A stretch of 64,000 nt of DNA. It comes from Bacillus sp. THAF10 (GTDB taxonomy: Bacteria; Bacillota; Bacilli; Bacillales; Bacillaceae_I). A program made the translations under genes and the position numbers. Numbering within the stretch: the first letter of the stretch is position 1; every line of letters begins with the position of its first letter. The stretch covers positions 1,530,001-1,594,000 of the forward strand of contig NZ_CP045403.1 of assembly GCF_009363695.1 (NCBI RefSeq). The letters are read 5' to 3'. The notes under the pieces are model-generated. The model was given only the letters and a program-made list of their open reading frames with translations, searched no databases and was not told the DNA's origin. Positions 7,477 through 16,405 of this stretch are shown one piece after another.

Positions 7477-8740
7477 GTTTAAAAAAATTGTAGCCTTGTT
7501 TCTGATTCTGTTTCTTCTTAATCCTCTACCTATAACAGAATCAAGTATGCTGACTTCCATGGCGAAAGTCAGAGAATATTCCCCTTCTAATGGTTTTACA
7601 TATGACACAGATGAGAATAAGCTTCTTGATACGCAAACACTTCGTGTCCATTTCATTAATGTCGGTCAGGGAGATGCCATTTTGTTGCAAACGCCAAAAG
7701 GATACAATATTTTAGTTGATACTGGTCCGAAAAAATCGGCCAATATGCTGTTAAACTATTTGAAAAACATTCAAGTATCCTCTTTAGATTTACTTGTAAT
7801 TACCCATCCTGATTTTGATCATATTGGTGGAATTCCTTCCTTGCTTGAGAAAGTACCAGTAAAGAAAATATTAGATAGCGGAAAAGCTCATACCACCTTA
7901 ACGTTTATCCAATATAAACAGTACGTATGGAATAATATCGTGCCCGTTCAATACGCTAAAGAGAAGATGAAGCTGAAAATTGATCCTGATCTTGAAATAA
8001 AAGTCCTCAATAGTGGCTCAGAGGAAAAAGAAAATAATAATGCATCGATAGTCTTACATGTTACATATAAAGACATGAAATTTTTGTTAATGGGTGATAC
8101 AGAGGAAGCAGAAGAAAAAAGGCTAAGCAGAAAGTACAATCTGGGCTCAACGATTTTGAAAGTAGCCCATCATGGCTCAAATAGCTCTTCTACCACCGCA
8201 TTTTTAAACGATGTTCAACCAAAAATTGCGGTTATTTCTGCAGGAAGAAATAATGATTTTAATCATCCACATTCTCCTGTGGTCTCTAGGCTCTTAGATA
8301 GCGGTGCGGATATATACAATACTGCAGAATCAGGAAGCATTGTCTTCACGACAGATGGAGAATTATTGTTTGTCAATGTTCGTCCATGGCTTTATGCAAA
8401 CCAGAAACCGCAGGAAGCTGAAAAGTCAGTAGTAATCACAGATTTAGATGTAAAGGAAGAAATGGTCACATTAGAAAATAAAAGTTCGGAAACGGTCGAT
8501 ATGACAGACTGGAAACTCGTAAGCAAAAAAGGGTACCAGACCTTTGATTTTCCAAAAAATTATAAGCTTGGTGCAGGTGAGACCGTCTACATAGGGTCAG
8601 GCGCACAAAAACAGCATATTAAAAAATACCTTCATTGGTTAAGTGACCATCTATGGAACAACAAAGGAGATAAAGCCCAGCTGTATAACAATAAAGGAGA
8701 GCTTATTGACGAATTTGAAGACATAGTAAAAGAGGACTAG
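7475..8740 (+). CDS. Secreted ComEC/Rec2-like metallo-beta-lactamase protein with C-terminal lamin-tail domain
   Basis: A 421-residue exported protein. Residues 1-22 form a signal peptide. The metallo-beta-lactamase domain (about 56-300) starts with the ComEC-type INVGQGDAILL (61-71). It carries the metal motif THPDFDHIGG (110-119), a later MGDTEEAEE and VAHHGSNS. The last 105 residues (about 316-421) resemble a lamin-tail domain, with TDWKLVSKKG followed by LGAGETVYIGSG. The combination recalls secreted DNA-hydrolysing or DNA-binding ComEC-like proteins. Nuclease or phosphodiesterase activity is inference. Translation starts at a TTG preceded by AGGGGGAGAG inside a terminator-like hairpin. 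A small membrane-anchored protein is encoded next, on the same strand. Confidence 0.82.
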   Translation: MFKKIVALFLILFLLNPLPITESSMLTSMAKVREYSPSNGFTYDTDENKLLDTQTLRVHFINVGQGDAILLQTPKGYNILVDTGPKKSANMLLNYLKNIQVSSLDLLVITHPDFDHIGGIPSLLEKVPVKKILDSGKAHTTLTFIQYKQYVWNNIVPVQYAKEKMKLKIDPDLEIKVLNSGSEEKENNNASIVLHVTYKDMKFLLMGDTEEAEEKRLSRKYNLGSTILKVAHHGSNSSSTTAFLNDVQPKIAVISAGRNNDFNHPHSPVVSRLLDSGADIYNTAESGSIVFTTDGELLFVNVRPWLYANQKPQEAEKSVVITDLDVKEEMVTLENKSSETVDMTDWKLVSKKGYQTFDFPKNYKLGAGETVYIGSGAQKQHIKKYLHWLSDHLWNNKGDKAQLYNNKGELIDEFEDIVKED

Positions 8741-8821
8741 GTTTCAATTCTCTCGATTTGTGATAGTAAAGGTGATAAGATACTTTTTTGAGAAATTCAT
8801 TTACAAAAGGAGTCTAATGAC

Positions 8822-9310
8822 TTGAAAAAATTTCGTAAACCATTTCGCATTCTCCTTGCATTCGTCTTAAGCATTTGCCTGTTTTTGTTTTACATCCATT
8901 CCACGAAAGGGAAGATAGTAGCTTCTGCCTCGATGGAACAACATCAAAATGGTGTAGCAATTAATCTTCAAAATCCATATGTTATGCCGATTAAAGTGTT
9001 CAAAACAACGATTTTGGATAAAGATGAAAAAGAGGTTCCAGCTACAGCTTATAGCATAAAAATGAACGGTTTTTCAAGTGGTGGAAATGACCAAGAAGTG
9101 GAACAAGCTTTTATGGAAACCCAGACAGATGAATTTGAAAAAATGAATGAATTCACCATACCTAGTGATTCTGCAAAAAAAGAAGAGCTTTACAGTATTT
9201 ATGTAACCGACGATTCAAAAGAACGAAAATCTGTGCAAAATGCAGAGAAGGTAACCGTCTCATTTAAAGTGTTTTCAGTCATACCTTTTACAGCAACTAT
9301 CCGTTTATAA
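8822..9310 (+). CDS. Hypothetical membrane-anchored extracytoplasmic protein
   Basis: A 162-residue protein with one N-terminal membrane segment (about 10-25, preceded by KKFRKPFR) and a polar exported domain rich in beta-type sequence. I do not recognise a family. The start is a TTG nine bases after AAAGGAG; the nearby ATG (8817) runs into a stop after two codons. It may be cotranscribed with the ComEC-like gene 80 bases upstream, as no terminator is visible between them. A strong terminator follows. Confidence 0.65.
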   Translation: MKKFRKPFRILLAFVLSICLFLFYIHSTKGKIVASASMEQHQNGVAINLQNPYVMPIKVFKTTILDKDEKEVPATAYSIKMNGFSSGGNDQEVEQAFMETQTDEFEKMNEFTIPSDSAKKEELYSIYVTDDSKERKSVQNAEKVTVSFKVFSVIPFTATIRL

Positions 9311-9348
9311 AAAGCAAAAAGCACCTTGGGTAAGGTGCTTTTTGCTTT
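9311..9348 (+). terminator. Intrinsic terminator
   Basis: A 15-bp inverted repeat (AAAGCAAAAAGCACC with its complement) and an 8-base loop lie directly after the stop codon. The 3' arm ends in a T-rich stretch. Confidence 0.85.
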
Positions 9349-9471
9349 ATACGATTTCTTTATTGAAAAGAGTAAAAAACACCACCCAGGGGAAGAATAA
9401 CAGTGCTTCTGACCATTGATTTATTCAGAGGTAGTCTGTGTTTAAGCTGTCATAGAGAGGGAATGTACATA

Positions 9472-9993
9472 ATGGAAAAGGTCTACAGCATCATTTTACA
9501 CAGTATCTTTATCATGAATAGTACTGTTTCAGATCCCAGGTGGTGGTTTTTACTTTTGTCTCTCTTCCTACCATGGATCCTCTGGTGGAAAATCGTTGAT
9601 AACACTCGATTTTTTGAAATCCTATCCTACGGTTTATTTTGGGCGTTGTTGGCAAGCTTGTTTGACTTAGCGGGGATAACCTACCATCTTTGGAATTACC
9701 CTTACGACTTATACAAGGATATTCCCACGCTCTTATCCGCGGATGTGGCAGTTATTCCAGTTTTGTATATGCTTTTATATCAGTATGCAAAAACATGGAA
9801 AACCTTCATAGTTGGAGCTTTACTAGTAGCCGTCATTTTCTCGTATATTTTTGAACCAATATTCCAATTGCTCCACATGCTTGAATTGATAAAGTGGTCT
9901 CATTGGAAATCAGCAATTTCTTTTTTTCTACTAGGACTAAGCACAAAAGTAATCTTTTTTTTCTTAAAGAAACATTTTCAATCAAGTTATTAG
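9472..9993 (+). CDS. CBO0543-like polytopic membrane protein
   Basis: A 173-residue, very hydrophobic protein with about five membrane helices and many tryptophans (DPRWWFLLLSLFLPWILWW near the N-terminus). The motif layout (WWF, a mid-protein YHLWNYPYDLYKDIP, and an aromatic-rich C-terminus) matches the CBO0543 family of uncharacterised Bacilli/Clostridia membrane proteins as I remember it. The ATG at 9472 is about ten bases downstream of AGAGAGGG; the ATG at 9463 is too close to it. No function is known. The trehalose promoter begins at its 3' end. Confidence 0.6.
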   Translation: MEKVYSIILHSIFIMNSTVSDPRWWFLLLSLFLPWILWWKIVDNTRFFEILSYGLFWALLASLFDLAGITYHLWNYPYDLYKDIPTLLSADVAVIPVLYMLLYQYAKTWKTFIVGALLVAVIFSYIFEPIFQLLHMLELIKWSHWKSAISFFLLGLSTKVIFFFLKKHFQSSY

Positions 9994-10022
9994 TTGACGA
10001 ACATGTATATACAAGATAAACT
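9994..10022 (+). promoter_or_regulatory. Promoter of the trehalose operon
   Basis: TTGACG (9994-9999), 17 bases, then TAAACT (10017-10022). The spacer carries the first TreR-type operator, so a bound repressor would block RNA polymerase directly. Confidence 0.6.
10001..10015. promoter_or_regulatory. TreR operator 1
   Basis: ACATGTATATACAAG, a near-palindrome with the TTGTATATACAA-type core known for B. subtilis TreR. It lies between -35 and -10. The same 15-mer recurs 32 bases downstream. Confidence 0.8.
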
Positions 10023-10032
10023 AATTACCTAA

Positions 10033-10047
10033 ACATGTATATACAAG
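10033..10047. promoter_or_regulatory. TreR operator 2
   Basis: An identical ACATGTATATACAAG just downstream of the expected transcription start. The 32-base (about three helical turns) spacing places both operators on the same face of the DNA. Confidence 0.8.
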
Positions 10048-10068
10048 TTAGGAAGCAAAGAATACAAA

Positions 10069-10084
10069 ATGTAAGCGGTTAGCA
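10069..10084. promoter_or_regulatory. cre-like site (CcpA) in the trehalose leader
   Basis: ATGTAAGCGGTTAGCA fits the CcpA box WTGNAANCGNWNNCW except near its 3' end. Its position behind the start site fits roadblock-type glucose repression. Confidence 0.5.
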
Positions 10085-10105
10085 AATAAAAATGGAGGGA
10101 TTTGT

Positions 10106-10615
10106 ATGTTGAAAAAATTGTTTGGAAAAAAAGAACAAGCTCCAACACCAACAGAAGAAACCGTCTTAGCTCCGATCAATGGTAAAGTGACAGAGTTGAC
10201 AGAGGTTCCAGATCCTACTTTCTCTCAAAAAATGATGGGAGATGGAATCGCAATTATTCCTGAAGATGGAGAAGTGGTATCACCCGTTAATGGGGAAATA
10301 ATTCAGTTCTTTCATACTAAACATGCCATTGGTATTCGCTCTGAAAGTGGTGCGGAAATATTAATACATGTTGGGCTTGAAACGGTGTCCATGAATGGTG
10401 AAGGCTTTAATGGGCATGTAAAGGAAGGAGACAATGTCAAAGTTGGGGATAAATTGATTAGCTTTGACCTAGATCTAGTTAAGGAAAAGGCGGAAAATAC
10501 CATTACTCCAATTGTCATCACAAATGGTGAAGTAATAGAAAGTCTTGATAAGAATGTTGTAGATCAAGCAACAAAGGGACAAACGGCAATATTTGAGATA
10601 AAAATGAAATCGTAA
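10106..10615 (+). CDS. PTS glucose-family EIIA protein
   Basis: A 169-residue single-domain EIIA of the glucose superfamily. His73 (TKHAIGI) and His88 (ILIHVGLETV) match the pair forming the phosphotransfer site, His88 being the phosphorylated one by family knowledge. It passes phosphate from HPr to an EIIB domain. It is the first gene of the trehalose operon, directly behind the two TreR operators, so the likely partner is the EIIBC encoded 23 bases downstream, which lacks an EIIA domain. In B. subtilis that permease borrows EIIA from other systems; here a dedicated one is provided. Confidence 0.88.
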   Translation: MLKKLFGKKEQAPTPTEETVLAPINGKVTELTEVPDPTFSQKMMGDGIAIIPEDGEVVSPVNGEIIQFFHTKHAIGIRSESGAEILIHVGLETVSMNGEGFNGHVKEGDNVKVGDKLISFDLDLVKEKAENTITPIVITNGEVIESLDKNVVDQATKGQTAIFEIKMKS

Positions 10616-10638
10616 ATCGTTATTCAGGAGGAAGAGAA

Positions 10639-12054
10639 ATGGACATTAGAAAACAGGCAGAAGAGATTGTCCAAGCACTTGGGGGAAGTGAGAATATTAG
10701 CGCAGCAACACATTGCGTCACACGTCTTCGCCTCGCCCTTCATGATGAAAGCAAGGTAGATAAAGAAGCACTAGAGGAAATTGATGTTGTGAAAGGTTCC
10801 TTTTCTACCAATGGTCAATTTCAGGTCGTCATCGGTCAAGGAACCGTAAATAAAGTATATAAAGAATTTGTAGAGATAACAGGCGTTGGAGAAGCTTCCA
10901 AGGATGAAGTGAAAAAAGCCGCGGAGTCTAACTTAAATCCGTTGCAGCGCGCGATTAAAACACTGGCAGATATTTTTATTCCGATTCTTCCTGCAATCGT
11001 AACAGCCGGTTTATTAATGGGTGTTAACAATCTTTTAACTGGAAAAGACATCTTTTACAGTGGACAATCTGTTATTGACGTACACACACAATGGGCCGAT
11101 ATAGCAAGCATCATTAACTTGATCGCTAATACAGCCTTTGTATTTTTACCTGGATTAATAGGGTGGTCAGCTGTTAAACGCTTCGGTGGAAGTGAGCTTC
11201 TTGGTATCGTGCTCGGTTTGATGCTCGTTCATCCTGATTTATTAAATGCCTGGGGCTATGCTGAAGCACAGGAGGCTGGCGAAGTAGGAACCTGGAAATT
11301 CTTTGGCCTTGAGATTGAAAAAGTAGGCTACCAAGGTCAAGTGTTACCAGTGTTAGTGGCTTCTTATGTTCTTGCAAAATTTGAGAATTTCCTATCAAAA
11401 CGAGTTAGTGATGCGTTTCATATGTTAGTTGTTCCACCGATTACACTATTGCTTACTGGATTTATCACGTTTGTTGCAATTGGACCAGTAACCTTTGCTA
11501 TCGGTAATTTCTTAACAGATGGATTTGTAAATATTTTTGATGCAGTACCTGCTATAGGTGGATTAATTTATGGTGGATTATATGCACCACTAGTAATAAC
11601 AGGAATGCATCATACGTTCTTAGCGGTAGATTTTCAGCTCATTGCAGCAATTGGTGGAACATTCCTGTGGCCGATGGTTGCCTTGTCTAATATTGCACAA
11701 GGATCTGCTGCTTTTGCCATGATGCTTGCGACTAAAGATGAAAAATTAAAAGGTCTAGCTCTTACATCCTCGATTTCAGCATGGCTTGGAATAACAGAGC
11801 CTGCCATGTTTGGTGTAAATCTTCGTTTCCGCTATCCGTTCTTTGCGGCAATGCTAGGTTCCGCCATAGCTGGTGTAATTATCACGATTGCAGGGGTAAA
11901 AGCTCCAGCGATTGGTGTCGGAGGAATACCTGCTTTCTTTTCTATCATGGCACAATACTGGCCAGTGTTCTTCTTAGGTATGGGAATTGTATTAGTCGTT
12001 CCGTTTGTTTTAACATTCTTAATTGCAAAAGTGAAAATGAAAAAAGAAGCGTAA
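10639..12054 (+). CDS. treP: PTS trehalose-specific EIIBC permease
   Basis: A 471-residue membrane permease that imports trehalose and phosphorylates it to trehalose-6-phosphate. The EIIB domain (1-80) carries the phosphocysteine in AATHCVTRLRL (Cys26). The EIIC domain (about 100-465) has ten or so hydrophobic segments and the substrate-site motif GITEP at 384-388. There is no EIIA domain at the C-terminus, matching the separate EIIA gene upstream. Sugar specificity comes from context: TreR-type operators in front, TreA and TreR behind. The ribosome site is AGGAGG. A long hairpin between this gene and the next probably lowers downstream expression. Confidence 0.9.
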   Translation: MDIRKQAEEIVQALGGSENISAATHCVTRLRLALHDESKVDKEALEEIDVVKGSFSTNGQFQVVIGQGTVNKVYKEFVEITGVGEASKDEVKKAAESNLNPLQRAIKTLADIFIPILPAIVTAGLLMGVNNLLTGKDIFYSGQSVIDVHTQWADIASIINLIANTAFVFLPGLIGWSAVKRFGGSELLGIVLGLMLVHPDLLNAWGYAEAQEAGEVGTWKFFGLEIEKVGYQGQVLPVLVASYVLAKFENFLSKRVSDAFHMLVVPPITLLLTGFITFVAIGPVTFAIGNFLTDGFVNIFDAVPAIGGLIYGGLYAPLVITGMHHTFLAVDFQLIAAIGGTFLWPMVALSNIAQGSAAFAMMLATKDEKLKGLALTSSISAWLGITEPAMFGVNLRFRYPFFAAMLGSAIAGVIITIAGVKAPAIGVGGIPAFFSIMAQYWPVFFLGMGIVLVVPFVLTFLIAKVKMKKEA

Positions 12055-12094
12055 AAACTGTAAAAAGGGGGATAGTCCCCTTTTTACAGTTTTT
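12053..12094 (+). terminator. Intra-operon attenuating terminator
   Basis: An 18-bp perfect stem (AAAAACTGTAAAAAGGGG with its complement), a short loop and a T run lie immediately after treP. The next gene starts 23 bases later on the same strand, so partial read-through is expected. Confidence 0.85.
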
Positions 12095-12116
12095 AGGTTA
12101 AAAGGAGAGGCTCATA

Positions 12117-13799
12117 ATGAATCGATCTTGGTGGAAAGAGAGTGTCATATACCAGATTTATCCCCGCAGTTTTATGGATTCAGACGGAGATGGAATTGGA
12201 GATATTCAAGGCATCATCATGAAACTAGACTACTTAAAGGAGCTTGGTATTGATACCATTTGGTTGTCTCCTGTTTATGAATCTCCTAACGATGATAACG
12301 GCTATGATATAAGTAACTACCAAAAAATAATGAAAGAATTCGGCACGATGGAGGATTGGGAAAATCTATTAGATGAAGTACATATCCGTGACATGAAGCT
12401 TGTCATGGATTTAGTGGTCAATCATACATCAGATGAACACGAATGGTTTGTACAAGCAAAAGCCTCAAAAAATAACCCTTATAGGGATTACTATATTTGG
12501 AGAGATGGGAAGGAAGATGGAGGAGCACCAAATAATTGGGGTTCTAATTTTGGTGGCTCTGCCTGGGAATTCAATGAGGTAACTGGAGATTATTATCTGC
12601 ATCTTTTCTCCAAAAAGCAACCGGATCTTAATTGGCAGAACAAAGAATTACGAGAAGAAATCTACAGCATGATGAAGTGGTGGTTGGACAAAGGTATTGA
12701 TGGCTTTCGAATGGATGTCATTAATTTTATCTCAAAAGAGGAGTACTTGCCAGACGATGAAGTGAAACCAGGAAATCGGTATGCATCTGGAAGCAAGTAT
12801 TATCGAAATGGCCCTAATATCCATTCCTATTTAAAAGAAATGAATCAAGAGGTATTATCGAAATACAATGTGATGACCGTTGGAGAAATGCCCGGAGTTT
12901 CTCCACAGCAAGCCTTAGAATATACTGCCGAAGAAAATAATGAATTAAATATGGTATTTCAATTTGAGCATGTGGGACTTGATAATGGACCATCAGGGAA
13001 ATGGGAGTTAAAACAATTAGACCTCATGGATCTGAAACAAAGCCTTTCTCGCTGGCAATATGCGCTTGTCGAAAAGGGATGGAATAGTCTCTATTTTAAT
13101 AACCATGACCAACCAAGGTCAGTATCCCGTTTTGGAGATGACAAAGAGTACCGAGTGGAATCAGCCAAAATGCTTGCTACGCTACTTCACATGATGAAGG
13201 GAACGCCATATGTGTATCAAGGAGAAGAACTTGGTATGACAAATGTGAAGTTTGATTCCATCCATCAATATAAAGATATTGAAAGCATCCAGGCATATAA
13301 CGATCTAAAAGAAGCAGGATACTCAGAAGAGAAAGTAATGGAGAGTTTATTTGCAAAAAGCCGAGATAATGCAAGAACTCCCATGCAATGGAACAAAGAA
13401 GTACATGCAGGATTTACAACGGGGACACCTTGGATAGAAGTAAACCCAAATTATCCAAACATAAATGCAGAAGCTGCACTTGAGGATAAAAATTCGATTT
13501 TTCATTATTACAAAACACTTATTCAATTGCGAAAGCAATTAGACTTAATTATTTATGGTGACTATGAATTAATACTAGAAGATCACCCAGAAATATTTGC
13601 TTATACAAGAAAATACGAAGACAAAAAATTACTGGTTATGTGTAATTTCTATGGGAATACACCAACCTTTACACTCCCAAGAGAAATCAATTTTATGACC
13701 AAACAGTTACTACTTGGAAATTATGAGGTGGAAGAACAAAGCAGCATCACTGAGTTCACTCTCCAGCCTTATGAGGCAAGAGTGTATTTGTTAAATTAA
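12117..13799 (+). CDS. GH13 alpha-glucosidase (oligo-1,6-glucosidase-like)
   Basis: A 560-residue cytosolic glycoside hydrolase family 13 enzyme. The nucleophile is Asp200 in GFRMDVIN, the acid/base Glu257 in TVGEMPG, and the third aspartate Asp331 in NNHDQPR. It resembles MalL/DexB-type enzymes (HLFSKKQPDLNW, followed by a 30-residue region unlike TreA) more than the TreA encoded next. Valine directly after the nucleophile is the residue associated with alpha-1,6 specificity. Isomaltose-type oligosaccharides or another glucoside are therefore the likely substrates; trehalose-6-phosphate is less likely. It sits inside the trehalose operon between treP and treA. Confidence 0.8.
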   Translation: MNRSWWKESVIYQIYPRSFMDSDGDGIGDIQGIIMKLDYLKELGIDTIWLSPVYESPNDDNGYDISNYQKIMKEFGTMEDWENLLDEVHIRDMKLVMDLVVNHTSDEHEWFVQAKASKNNPYRDYYIWRDGKEDGGAPNNWGSNFGGSAWEFNEVTGDYYLHLFSKKQPDLNWQNKELREEIYSMMKWWLDKGIDGFRMDVINFISKEEYLPDDEVKPGNRYASGSKYYRNGPNIHSYLKEMNQEVLSKYNVMTVGEMPGVSPQQALEYTAEENNELNMVFQFEHVGLDNGPSGKWELKQLDLMDLKQSLSRWQYALVEKGWNSLYFNNHDQPRSVSRFGDDKEYRVESAKMLATLLHMMKGTPYVYQGEELGMTNVKFDSIHQYKDIESIQAYNDLKEAGYSEEKVMESLFAKSRDNARTPMQWNKEVHAGFTTGTPWIEVNPNYPNINAEAALEDKNSIFHYYKTLIQLRKQLDLIIYGDYELILEDHPEIFAYTRKYEDKKLLVMCNFYGNTPTFTLPREINFMTKQLLLGNYEVEEQSSITEFTLQPYEARVYLLN

Positions 13800-13826
13800 T
13801 GCGTTTGAATGAGGAGCGGTGTGAAC

Positions 13827-15527
13827 ATGAAAAATGTAAAAAATGAACCTTGGTGGAAGAGGTCTGTCGTTTATCAAATTTATCCAAAAAGCTTTCAAGA
13901 TACAACAGGAAATGGTGTAGGAGATATTCAAGGCATCATCCAAAAGCTCGACTATTTGAAAGAACTTGGGGTGGATGTCATTTGGCTTACTCCAATCTAT
14001 AAGTCTCCACAAAAAGACAATGGTTATGACATTAGCGATTATTTTTCCATACATGATGAATATGGAAACATGAATGATTTTGATCAACTTTTACAAGAAG
14101 CTCACGCTAGAGAAATAAAAGTAATTATGGACATTGTCGTCAATCACACTTCCACAGAGCATGAATGGTTCCAAAAATCAAAGGAAGCGAAAGAAGAAAA
14201 CCCATATAGAGATTTTTATATATGGAAGGATAGCAAGGAAGAAGGTACGGAGCCTACCAACTGGGAATCAAAATTCGGTGGGAATGCATGGGAGTATGAT
14301 GAAAAAACAGGGCAATGGTATTTGCATTTGTTTGACGTCACTCAAGCTGATTTAAACTGGGAAAATGAAAAAGTACGTCAGGAAGTATATGACATGATGA
14401 CATTCTGGTTTGAAAAAGGGGTAGATGGATTCCGATTAGATGTAATCAATCTTATTTCTAAAGACCAGGACTTTCCAGATGATGATGGTTCCGTTCCTCC
14501 AGGAGACGGTAGGAAATTTTATACCGACGGCCCGAGAGTTCATGAATTTATGAAGGAAATGAATGAAAAAGTTTTTAGTAAATATGACAGCATGACGGTA
14601 GGAGAGATGTCTTCTACTACGATAGATCATTGTATAAAATATACCCGCCCTGATCGTCATGAACTGAGTATGACCTTTAATTTTCATCACTTGAAAGTGG
14701 ATTACCCAAATGGAGAAAAGTGGTCGGTGGCACCATTTGATTTTCAGCAATTAAAGGATATTCTCTCTACTTGGCAGGTTGAGATGGAAAAAGGAGGAGG
14801 ATGGAATGCACTTTTTTGGTGCAACCATGACCAGCCTCGCGTAGTTTCCCGATATGGTGATGATAAAAATTATCACCGTTTATCTGCAAAAATGCTAGCA
14901 ACAAGCATGCATATGATGAGGGGAACACCATACATTTATCAAGGTGAGGAGTTTGGGATGACCAACCCGGGCTTTGTGAAAATCAGTGATTATCGTGATG
15001 TGGAATCTTTAAATATCTATAACTTAAAGAGAGAAGAAGGCATGACGGAGGAAGAGATTCTAGAAATACTCAAACATAAATCTCGTGATAACTCTAGAAC
15101 CCCTGTTCAATGGGACAGCACAAAAAATGCTGGTTTTACAACGGGAACTCCATGGATTAATGTAGCGAACAACTATAAAGAAGTAAATGCGGAGACAGCT
15201 CTTGAAGACAAAGACTCAGTTTTTTATCATTACAAAAACTTGATTACTCTTCGCAAAGAATATGACATCATCACTCACGGCGATTTTCAAATTTTAGAAG
15301 GAGAACATCCTGAAGTATTTTCCTATATGCGTAATAGCGAAAACGAGAAGCTGCTCGTTGTAAGTAACTATTATGGAAAGGATACAGAATTTACCTTGCC
15401 AACGGATGTGGACGTAGATGGCTATCATTCGAATATTTTACTTAGTAATTATTCCGATTCATCAGAAGAATTTTCAAAGATTCTTTTGCGTCCCTATGAA
15501 TCCATTATTTATCACCTAACGAAATAA
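13827..15527 (+). CDS. treA: Trehalose-6-phosphate hydrolase
   Basis: A 566-residue GH13 enzyme splitting imported trehalose-6-phosphate into glucose and glucose-6-phosphate. It is strikingly close to B. subtilis TreA: HLFDVTQADLNWENE, DVINLISKDQ, VGEMSSTTIDHCI and LKVDYPNGEKW. Catalytic residues by position are Asp205, Glu260 and Asp335 (NHDQPR). The ATG at 13827 follows GAGGAGCGG at proper distance; the ATG at 13809 overlaps that ribosome site. The gene begins 27 bases after the preceding GH13 gene and is about half identical in motif regions, so the two may be old paralogues. Confidence 0.93.
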   Translation: MKNVKNEPWWKRSVVYQIYPKSFQDTTGNGVGDIQGIIQKLDYLKELGVDVIWLTPIYKSPQKDNGYDISDYFSIHDEYGNMNDFDQLLQEAHAREIKVIMDIVVNHTSTEHEWFQKSKEAKEENPYRDFYIWKDSKEEGTEPTNWESKFGGNAWEYDEKTGQWYLHLFDVTQADLNWENEKVRQEVYDMMTFWFEKGVDGFRLDVINLISKDQDFPDDDGSVPPGDGRKFYTDGPRVHEFMKEMNEKVFSKYDSMTVGEMSSTTIDHCIKYTRPDRHELSMTFNFHHLKVDYPNGEKWSVAPFDFQQLKDILSTWQVEMEKGGGWNALFWCNHDQPRVVSRYGDDKNYHRLSAKMLATSMHMMRGTPYIYQGEEFGMTNPGFVKISDYRDVESLNIYNLKREEGMTEEEILEILKHKSRDNSRTPVQWDSTKNAGFTTGTPWINVANNYKEVNAETALEDKDSVFYHYKNLITLRKEYDIITHGDFQILEGEHPEVFSYMRNSENEKLLVVSNYYGKDTEFTLPTDVDVDGYHSNILLSNYSDSSEEFSKILLRPYESIIYHLTK

Positions 15528-15553
15528 TGCTACAATTTCTATAGGTGGTAAAA

Positions 15554-16261
15554 ATGAAAAATAATAAATATCAAATCATTTATCAAGAGCTTACAGAAAA
15601 AATGGACAGCAACGTATACAGTGCAGGTGAGAAACTTCCCTCTGAGCATGAACTAATGGAAATGTATGATACATCAAGAGAAACGGTACGCAAGGCGTTA
15701 AATAAGCTTTCACAAAATGGTTTTATCCAAAAAGTTCGCGGCAAAGGGTCTATTGTGTTAGAGCGGGATAAATTTGATTTTCCCATCTCTGGTCTTGTTA
15801 GCTTTAAAGAGCTAGCTGAAAAAATGGGTAAACCATGGGATACAGAAGTGCATGAACTGAGTGAGGTGAAGGCATCCCCAGAGCTTCTGACAAAGCTTGG
15901 GGAGGAAAACCTTTGGAAAGTGGTGCGTTCCCGTAAAGTAGATGGTGAAAGCATTATTTTAGATACGGACTATTTCATAAAAAGTCAGGTGAATCATTTA
16001 AATCATGACCGCTGTAAAAGCTCTATTTATGCTTATTTGGAAGAGGAACTGGGTCTGGTGATTGCTTTTGCTGATAAAGAAGTGACAGTAGAAGAGGCTA
16101 CAGTAAAGGATCAGGAGCTTTTAGATCTTCATGGGTTAGGACATGTTGTGGTCGTAAAGAGCATTGTTCACCTTGACGATGCCAGCCCCTTTCAATTTAC
16201 AGAATCCCGTCATCGCCTCGATAAGTTCCGTTTTGTAGATTTTGCAAGAAGAATGAAATGA
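15554..16261 (+). CDS. treR: Trehalose operon repressor, GntR family
   Basis: A 235-residue regulator. The N-terminal winged helix-turn-helix (about 5-70; GEKLPSEHELMEMYDTSRETVRKALNKL) is typical GntR, and the C-terminal UTRA effector domain (about 90-235) would bind trehalose-6-phosphate. It should bind the two palindromes at 10001 and 10033 and be released by the inducer. Last gene of the operon, 26 bases behind treA. The ATG at 15554 is chosen because AGGTGG lies five bases upstream; the GTG at 15545 is part of that site. A terminator follows. Confidence 0.9.
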   Translation: MKNNKYQIIYQELTEKMDSNVYSAGEKLPSEHELMEMYDTSRETVRKALNKLSQNGFIQKVRGKGSIVLERDKFDFPISGLVSFKELAEKMGKPWDTEVHELSEVKASPELLTKLGEENLWKVVRSRKVDGESIILDTDYFIKSQVNHLNHDRCKSSIYAYLEEELGLVIAFADKEVTVEEATVKDQELLDLHGLGHVVVVKSIVHLDDASPFQFTESRHRLDKFRFVDFARRMK

Positions 16262-16270
16262 AGGCTTTTA

Positions 16271-16298
16271 GCACTCCGCAACTTGCGGGGTGTTTTTT
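16271..16298 (+). terminator. Terminator of the trehalose operon
   Basis: Stem CACTCCGCAA/TTGCGGGGTG followed by seven T residues. Confidence 0.85.
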
Positions 16299-16405
16299 TA
16301 TCTTTAGGAATAAATAATGGAATTGTTTAAAAAATAAGAAAATTATTGTATAATAGTCTGGAGGATAATTCGTAATACGAAATAAATGAAGAAAGGGGAA
16401 AAACG

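Noticed and set aside
12117..13799. Calling the first GH13 gene treA
   Set aside because: The TreA-specific blocks (DVTQADLNW, SSTTIDHCI, VDYPNGEKW) are in the second gene, while the first has MalL/DexB-like blocks.
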